In this document: piece by piece, positions 7,115 to 10,604 of the stretch | Numbering within the stretch: the first letter of the stretch is position 1 | Layout: each line of letters starts with the position of its first letter | NCBI GenBank assembly: GCA_012511005.1 | Contig: JAAZGX010000001.1 | Span: 1-10,604 of the forward strand | DNA: 10,604 bases | From: Clostridiales bacterium | GTDB lineage: Bacteria; Bacillota; Clostridia; Oscillospirales; Acutalibacteraceae | Direction of reading: 5' to 3' | Notes under the pieces: model-generated | Told to the model about the DNA's origin: nothing | What the model saw: only the letters and a program-made list of their open reading frames with translations | Database searches by the model: none | Program-made: the position numbers and the translations under genes

Positions 7115-7230
7115 GTCGGCATTGTCCTATTTTCCCGGGCGGCTGCCCGCCAAGTATTTTCGGCACTAATGAGCTTAACTTCCGTGTTCGGTATGGGAAC
7201 GGGTGGACCCTCACTGTCATAAACACCGAC
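7115..7230 (-). rRNA. rrf: 5S ribosomal RNA, solitary gene
   Basis: Read on the minus strand, the 116-nt segment holds the strongly conserved 5S core CCGTTCCCATACCGAACACG, then GAAGTTAAGC and GCCGAAAATACTTGG. The first nine bases GTCGGTGTT pair fully with the last nine AATGCCGAC (with wobbles), forming helix I and fixing both ends to within a base or two. It is not part of a 16S-23S-5S operon: upstream on its strand lies only its own promoter and then a kinase gene on the opposite strand. It is flanked by a leader hairpin and a terminator. The RNA is part of the large ribosomal subunit. Confidence 0.95.
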
Positions 7231-7234
7231 TAAT

Positions 7235-7253
7235 GAAAGGACATATTCCTTTC
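7235..7253 (-). other. Leader hairpin just upstream of 5S rRNA
   Basis: GAAAGGA and TCCTTTC form a perfect 7-bp stem with a 5-nt loop, ending 4 nt before the 5S 5' end and inside the predicted precursor RNA. It may guide 5' end processing or folding of the precursor. That role is inferred. Confidence 0.55.
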
Positions 7254-7264
7254 GATGTAGACAT

Positions 7265-7292
7265 ATTATAGCATCAAAAATTAAAAAAGCAA
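7265..7292 (-). promoter_or_regulatory. Promoter of the 5S rRNA gene, extended -10
   Basis: On the minus strand TTGCTT (7287-7292), a 16-bp spacer and a perfect TATAAT (7265-7270) preceded by TGC make an extended -10 promoter. Transcription would start near 7258, about 28 nt before the mature 5S. Confidence 0.75.
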
Positions 7293-7295
7293 GTC

Positions 7296-7331
7296 TTTTT
7301 TTATTCTTTTTAGAATTTTTGTCATATTTTT
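7296..7331 (-). promoter_or_regulatory. Phased T/A tracts upstream of the 5S promoter (UP-element-like)
   Basis: On the plus strand, T runs at 7296-7302, 7307-7311, 7316-7320 and 7327-7331 have centres 9-11 bp apart, one helical turn each. They lie directly behind the -35 box. Such A-tract phasing bends DNA and can act as an UP element for strong rRNA promoters. Its effect here is inferred. Confidence 0.5.
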
Positions 7332-7372
7332 ATTAAAAACTGCAAATAATTGCCTTATTATTGAAAAAACTA

Positions 7373-7401
7373 TTGATTATACACAGTATTTATTGCATAA
7401 T
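7373..7401 (+). promoter_or_regulatory. Promoter of the FGGY kinase gene
   Basis: TTGATT (7373-7378) and CATAAT (7396-7401) have a 17-bp spacer. Transcription would start near 7408, close to the ribosome binding site TAAGGAG (7409-7415), so the leader is very short. An alternative -35 is TTGAAA at 7361, but no good -10 stands at the right distance from it. Confidence 0.5.
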
Positions 7402-7423
7402 TTAATGGTAAGGAGTTTTAGAA

Positions 7424-9022
7424 ATGAAAAAACAATATGCTATTACATACGACATAGGTACCACAGGCGTTAAAACCTGTATTTTTGAGTTATCTGAAAG
7501 TGTTAATCTATTGGCAGGTGCCTCAGAGGGCTATAACCTTTATGTTCTGGCTGACGGCGGGGCGGAGCAAGAGCCCGATGAATGGTGGGACGCTATATGC
7601 TCTACCACTGCAAAGGTTTTAGAGGAAACGAACATTGATGTTTCAGATGTAGCGGGCATTTCATTTTGCTCTCAAATGCAAGGTCTTGTTCTTGTTGATA
7701 AAGACGGCGTTCCTGTAAGGCGCGCTATGAGTTATATGGACCAACGCGCGCGCGAACAGATAAAAAAGGGAATAGCGCACGGGCCTAAGGTAGCGGGAGC
7801 CAATGTATTTAAGCTCTTACGCTCTCTTCAAATAACGGGCGCCGCGGCTTTGTCCGTAAAGGACCCCGTTTGGAAATACAAGTGGGTAGAGGAAAATGAG
7901 CCTGATTTATTTAGCCGTGTACACAAATGGCTCGATGTAAAAGAATACATCATATGCCGTATGACGGGCGAATTCTGTATGACACAGGACTCAGCTTTTG
8001 CAACGCTTCTTTATGATATAAGAAAAGGAAAACAAGGATTTAGCAAAGATATTTGCAGGATGCTTAATGTGAATTATGCTCACCTGCCAAAGGTAATAAA
8101 ATCGACCGATAAAGCCGGTGTATTGTCTGAAGAGGCTGCATCACAGTTAGGTCTAAAATCCGGTACTGCCGTATTCGGCGGCGGCGGGGACGCTTCATTA
8201 ATCGGTGTTGGCGCAGGCTCTGTCTCTTTGGGGGACACTCATATTTATATCGGAACATCGGGTTGGGTATCAACGGTTGTAGATAAAAGTATCGTAGACG
8301 CCGCTACTATGGTAGCTGCTATAGTCGGTGCAGACGAGGGTAAATTCAATTATTTTGCGGAGCTTGAAACGGCAGGCAAATGCCTTGAATGGGTTCGCGA
8401 CCATTTAGCGCTTGATGAAATAGGCATTTACCTTGAAAAGAAAGATGTTACGGACTCTTATGAGTGCGAACACAGAACGCTATATGATTATATGATGTCC
8501 GTCGTTTCAAAAATTCCCGCAGGCTCGGGCGGAGTAATATTTACACCGTGGCTTCACGGGAACCGCTGCCCATTTGAGGACCCAAATGCAAGGGGAATAT
8601 TCTTTAATATTGGGCTTGAAACTGGTAAAAGTGAGCTTATCCGCGCTGTTCTTGAAGGCGTTTGCTATCATCTTCGCTGGTTTTTAGAAACACAGGAGAA
8701 AAAAATAAAAACTTCGGATATCGTTCGCCTTGTCGGAGGCGGCGCGCTGTCAGAGCTTACATGCCAAATCCTTGCGGATTGTACGGGTAAAACGGTTGAA
8801 ACCGTTGATAATCCTCAAAATGTCGGTGCTATGGGCGCCGCCGTCGTCATAGCTGTGGGGCTCGGTTTATGTCCGCTTATATCTGACGCTAAAAGCCTAA
8901 TCCCCGTTAAGAAAACCTTTGCTCCAAATAAAGACTTAAAATCCGTATATGATAAAAACTATGAGGTTTATAAAAATCTATATAATTCAAATAAGAAGAA
9001 TTTTGCCGCACTTAACGAATAA
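7424..9022 (+). CDS. FGGY-family carbohydrate kinase, xylulokinase-like
   Basis: A 532-residue ATP-dependent sugar kinase with the two-domain actin-like fold. Residues 10-17 (DIGTTGVK) form the phosphate 1 loop, SQMQGL lies in the N-terminal sugar-binding region, and D256 in GGGGDAS is the expected catalytic base. GTSGWVST is the phosphate 2 loop. LVGGGALSELTCQILAD and NPQNVGAMGAA form the C-terminal adenosine-binding part. It is somewhat longer than typical xylulokinases (about 480-510). The substrate may be xylulose, gluconate, erythrulose or another polyol or ketose, and sequence reading cannot settle this. TAAGGAG is spaced 8 nt from ATG. It has its own promoter and no strong terminator before mgsA, so some read-through into mgsA is possible. 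Product sugar phosphates would feed the pentose phosphate route and triose phosphates. Confidence 0.87.
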   Translation: MKKQYAITYDIGTTGVKTCIFELSESVNLLAGASEGYNLYVLADGGAEQEPDEWWDAICSTTAKVLEETNIDVSDVAGISFCSQMQGLVLVDKDGVPVRRAMSYMDQRAREQIKKGIAHGPKVAGANVFKLLRSLQITGAAALSVKDPVWKYKWVEENEPDLFSRVHKWLDVKEYIICRMTGEFCMTQDSAFATLLYDIRKGKQGFSKDICRMLNVNYAHLPKVIKSTDKAGVLSEEAASQLGLKSGTAVFGGGGDASLIGVGAGSVSLGDTHIYIGTSGWVSTVVDKSIVDAATMVAAIVGADEGKFNYFAELETAGKCLEWVRDHLALDEIGIYLEKKDVTDSYECEHRTLYDYMMSVVSKIPAGSGGVIFTPWLHGNRCPFEDPNARGIFFNIGLETGKSELIRAVLEGVCYHLRWFLETQEKKIKTSDIVRLVGGGALSELTCQILADCTGKTVETVDNPQNVGAMGAAVVIAVGLGLCPLISDAKSLIPVKKTFAPNKDLKSVYDKNYEVYKNLYNSNKKNFAALNE

Positions 9023-9088
9023 CATAAGACTGAATATACGCGTTAAATTTTATGTTTAAGGCAAACAGCAAATCTAAAAAGAATAATC

Positions 9089-9117
9089 TTGAAAAAGAAA
9101 ATACAATGTGTTATAAT
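9089..9117 (+). promoter_or_regulatory. Promoter of the methylglyoxal synthase gene, extended -10
   Basis: TTGAAA (9089-9094), a 17-bp spacer and TATAAT (9112-9117) preceded by TGT form a near-consensus promoter with an extended -10. The transcript would start near 9124, giving a leader of about 25 nt. The stretch 9023-9148 holds nothing else I can support. Confidence 0.8.
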
Positions 9118-9148
9118 TTTCTAACATATAAACAAGAAGGGAATATGT

Positions 9149-9565
9149 ATGAATATCGCTTTAATAGCTCATGACTCTAAAAAAGAATTAATGACTCAAT
9201 TTTGCATAGCCTACTGCGGAATATTGAGCAAGCACTCGCTTTCCGCCACGGGAACGACGGGCAGGCTTATTTCCGATGCGGCAGGGCTTGAAATAGAAAA
9301 ATATCTAAGCGGGGAGCAAGGCGGCGACCAACAGATTGCCGCAAGAATAGCCTGCAACGAAATAGATTTACTCCTTATATTCAGAGACCCTCTCAACCCA
9401 AAGCCCGAAGAGCCTGACGAGGCAGACCTTTTAAGGTTATGTGATGTTCATAATATCCCTGTCGCTACGAATATTGCGACTGCTGAATCTCTCATACACG
9501 GACTTGAAAGAGGCGACCTTGATTGGCGTGACATAGTCAATCCTAAAAAATCGTCCGTATTATAA
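9149..9565 (+). CDS. mgsA: Methylglyoxal synthase (MgsA) homologue with altered active-site His
   Basis: A 138-residue protein of the usual length for the family, which converts dihydroxyacetone phosphate to methylglyoxal plus phosphate, a cytoplasmic bypass of lower glycolysis that releases phosphate under sugar overload. Seen: ALIAHDSKK (residues 4-12), ATGTTG (33-38, phosphate binding), GGDQQI with the catalytic Asp as D60 (Asp71 in E. coli), RDPL with D80 (Asp91), PD with D90 (Asp101), and HNIPVATNIATAE. E. coli His98, in PHDPD, is replaced by Glu87 (PEEPD), an unusual loss of an active-site residue. GAAGGG (9136-9141) is spaced 7 nt from ATG. An out-of-frame ATG at 9145 is disregarded. 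The upstream kinase yields sugar phosphates that could raise triose phosphate, and a strong terminator follows. Confidence 0.88.
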   Translation: MNIALIAHDSKKELMTQFCIAYCGILSKHSLSATGTTGRLISDAAGLEIEKYLSGEQGGDQQIAARIACNEIDLLLIFRDPLNPKPEEPDEADLLRLCDVHNIPVATNIATAESLIHGLERGDLDWRDIVNPKKSSVL

Positions 9566-9571
9566 ACAAAC

Positions 9572-9599
9572 GGGCGGGAAACCGCCCTTATTTTATTTT
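9572..9599 (+). terminator. Rho-independent terminator after mgsA
   Basis: GGGCGG and CCGCCC form a 6-bp all-GC stem closed by a GAAA (GNRA) tetraloop, followed by TTATTTTATTTT. It begins 6 bp after the stop codon and separates mgsA from hisS. Confidence 0.9.
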
Positions 9600-9630
9600 A
9601 ACTGCAAGGCACTACGAAAGGACACACAAA

Positions 9631-10604
9631 ATGCTTCAATTGACAAATGCCATTAAAGGAACAAAGGACTTTTTACCCGATGAAATTCACAAGCTGCGGT
9701 ATATAGAACAGACGGCTGTTTCCGTTGCCGAAAGATTTGGATATTATGAAATGCGTACTCCGGTTTTTGAGCATACGGAGCTTTTTAGCCGCGGCGTCGG
9801 GGACACGACTGATGTCGTTCAAAAAGAAATGTATACATTTAACGATAAAGGCGGTCGCTCTGTTACACTAAGACCGGAGGGTACGGCAGGTGCGGCGCGT
9901 GCTTTTTTGGAGCATGGGCTTTTCAACGAAGCTATGCCGCAAAAAATATTTTATTTGGCATCGTGCTATCGCTATGAAAAACCTCAGTCCGGCAGATGGA
10001 GGGAATTCCGTCAATTCGGTGTGGAGTGCTTTGGCTCTGCCTCTCCTTTTGCGGATGCGGAGGTAATAACGCTTGCCTCTGTATTTTTTAATGATTTGGG
10101 AATAACCGATTTGCAGCTTGAAATAAACTCTTTAGGCTGCCCCGAATGCAGAAAAGAGTATCAAAAGGCTTTATATGATTATTTCGCTTCACATAAGGAC
10201 AGCCTTTGCGAAACATGTCTTAGCAGACTTTCGAGAAATCCTTTAAGAATTCTTGACTGTAAAAGTCCGATTTGCAGCAGTATTGCCGCCACAGCTCCCG
10301 TAGCTCTCAACTATCTTTGCAGTGAATGCAGCGAGCATTTTTCTAAGGTAAAGGAATGTCTTGATTATACGGAAATTAGATACACAGTAAACCCTCATAT
10401 CGTAAGAGGGCTTGATTATTACACACGAACAGTTTTTGAATTCGTTTCAACATACGAAAAAACAAAGGGGCTCGTTTGCGGCGGCGGCGGCAGATATGAC
10501 GGGCTTCTTGAAGAGCTTGGCTCTAACCCCACACCTGCTTCTGGATTTGGACTTGGAATTGACAGAACACTTCTTGTAATGGAAATGCAGGAAACATCCT
10601 TCCC
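9631..10604 (+). CDS. hisS: Histidyl-tRNA synthetase, 3' end cut by the window
   Basis: Class II aminoacyl-tRNA synthetase that charges tRNA-His. 324 complete codons are visible of an expected 410-430, and the frame is open to the last base. Features: KGTKDFLP at the N-terminus, SRGVGDTTDVVQKEMYTF, TLRPEGTA, motif 2 CYRYEKPQSGRWREFRQFGVE near residues 111-131, the HisA motifs RGLDYYTRTVFEF (259-271) and GGGGRYDG, and the start of motif 3 (GFGLGIDRTLL). A pair of CxxC-like segments (GCPEC, LCETC) plus later Cys residues gives the cysteine-rich insertion common in Firmicute HisRS. AAAGGA (9617-9622) is spaced 8 nt from ATG. The 65-bp gap to mgsA is too short for a T-box leader, which often controls hisS in this phylum, and I see no clear promoter in it. 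Confidence 0.97.
   Translation, partial: MLQLTNAIKGTKDFLPDEIHKLRYIEQTAVSVAERFGYYEMRTPVFEHTELFSRGVGDTTDVVQKEMYTFNDKGGRSVTLRPEGTAGAARAFLEHGLFNEAMPQKIFYLASCYRYEKPQSGRWREFRQFGVECFGSASPFADAEVITLASVFFNDLGITDLQLEINSLGCPECRKEYQKALYDYFASHKDSLCETCLSRLSRNPLRILDCKSPICSSIAATAPVALNYLCSECSEHFSKVKECLDYTEIRYTVNPHIVRGLDYYTRTVFEFVSTYEKTKGLVCGGGGRYDGLLEELGSNPTPASGFGLGIDRTLLVMEMQETSF

Noticed and set aside
7040..7222. 60-codon plus-strand frame running through the 5S region
   Set aside because: It is antisense to the conserved 5S rRNA and overlaps the end of the sialidase-like gene, so it is not a gene.
9021..9055. AACATAA...TTATGTT inverted repeat after the kinase gene, considered as a terminator
   Set aside because: It is AT-only with a 21-nt loop and no following T tract, too weak to call.
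9566..9630. T-box riboswitch before hisS
   Set aside because: Only 65 bp are available, part of which is the mgsA terminator. There is no T-box sequence or specifier stem.

Overview
The window looks like an ordinary chromosomal stretch from a low-to-medium GC anaerobic Firmicute of the Clostridia type. The grounds are AGGAG-like ribosome binding sites before most genes, TATAAT/TTGAnn promoters, a YerB-type DUF3048 lipoprotein, a cysteine-containing HisRS of Firmicute type, and gene products (GH4 glycosidase, sialidase-like propeller, FGGY kinase, methylglyoxal synthase) typical of gut sugar fermenters. The genus cannot be named from the sequence alone.

Left part (1-4582): the 3' portion of a GH4 alpha-glycosidase gene (+) faces a metallophosphoesterase gene (-), with a bidirectional terminator between them. 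That gene is divergent from a second, paralogous metallophosphoesterase gene (+). The two are read from back-to-back promoters in about 125 bp of AT-rich DNA. The second one converges, with no intergenic base at all, on a cytoplasmic M14 peptidase gene (-) of the gamma-D-glutamyl-diaminopimelate peptidase type.

Middle (4583-7106): a two-gene operon (+) from a clear promoter encodes a DUF3048 lipoprotein and an unsecreted Asp-box propeller protein of the sialidase superfamily. It ends at a hairpin shared with the next unit. That unit is a solitary 5S rRNA gene (-) with its own extended -10 promoter, phased T/A tracts upstream, a leader hairpin and a terminator.

Right part (7254-10604): an FGGY sugar kinase, a methylglyoxal synthase homologue with its own promoter and terminator, and the 5' three quarters of hisS, cut by the window end. 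The histidyl-tRNA synthetase reading frame starts at 9631 and stays open to the last base.

The sugar theme (GH4 hydrolase, sialidase-like protein, sugar kinase, methylglyoxal bypass) is loose, because each part has its own promoter, so joint function is only an inference. I see no mobile element, CRISPR array, phage gene or tRNA, and nothing that amounts to a wholly new system. The points most worth a second look are the solitary 5S unit, the Gln-for-His change in motif I of both phosphoesterases, and the Glu-for-His change in the methylglyoxal synthase active site.
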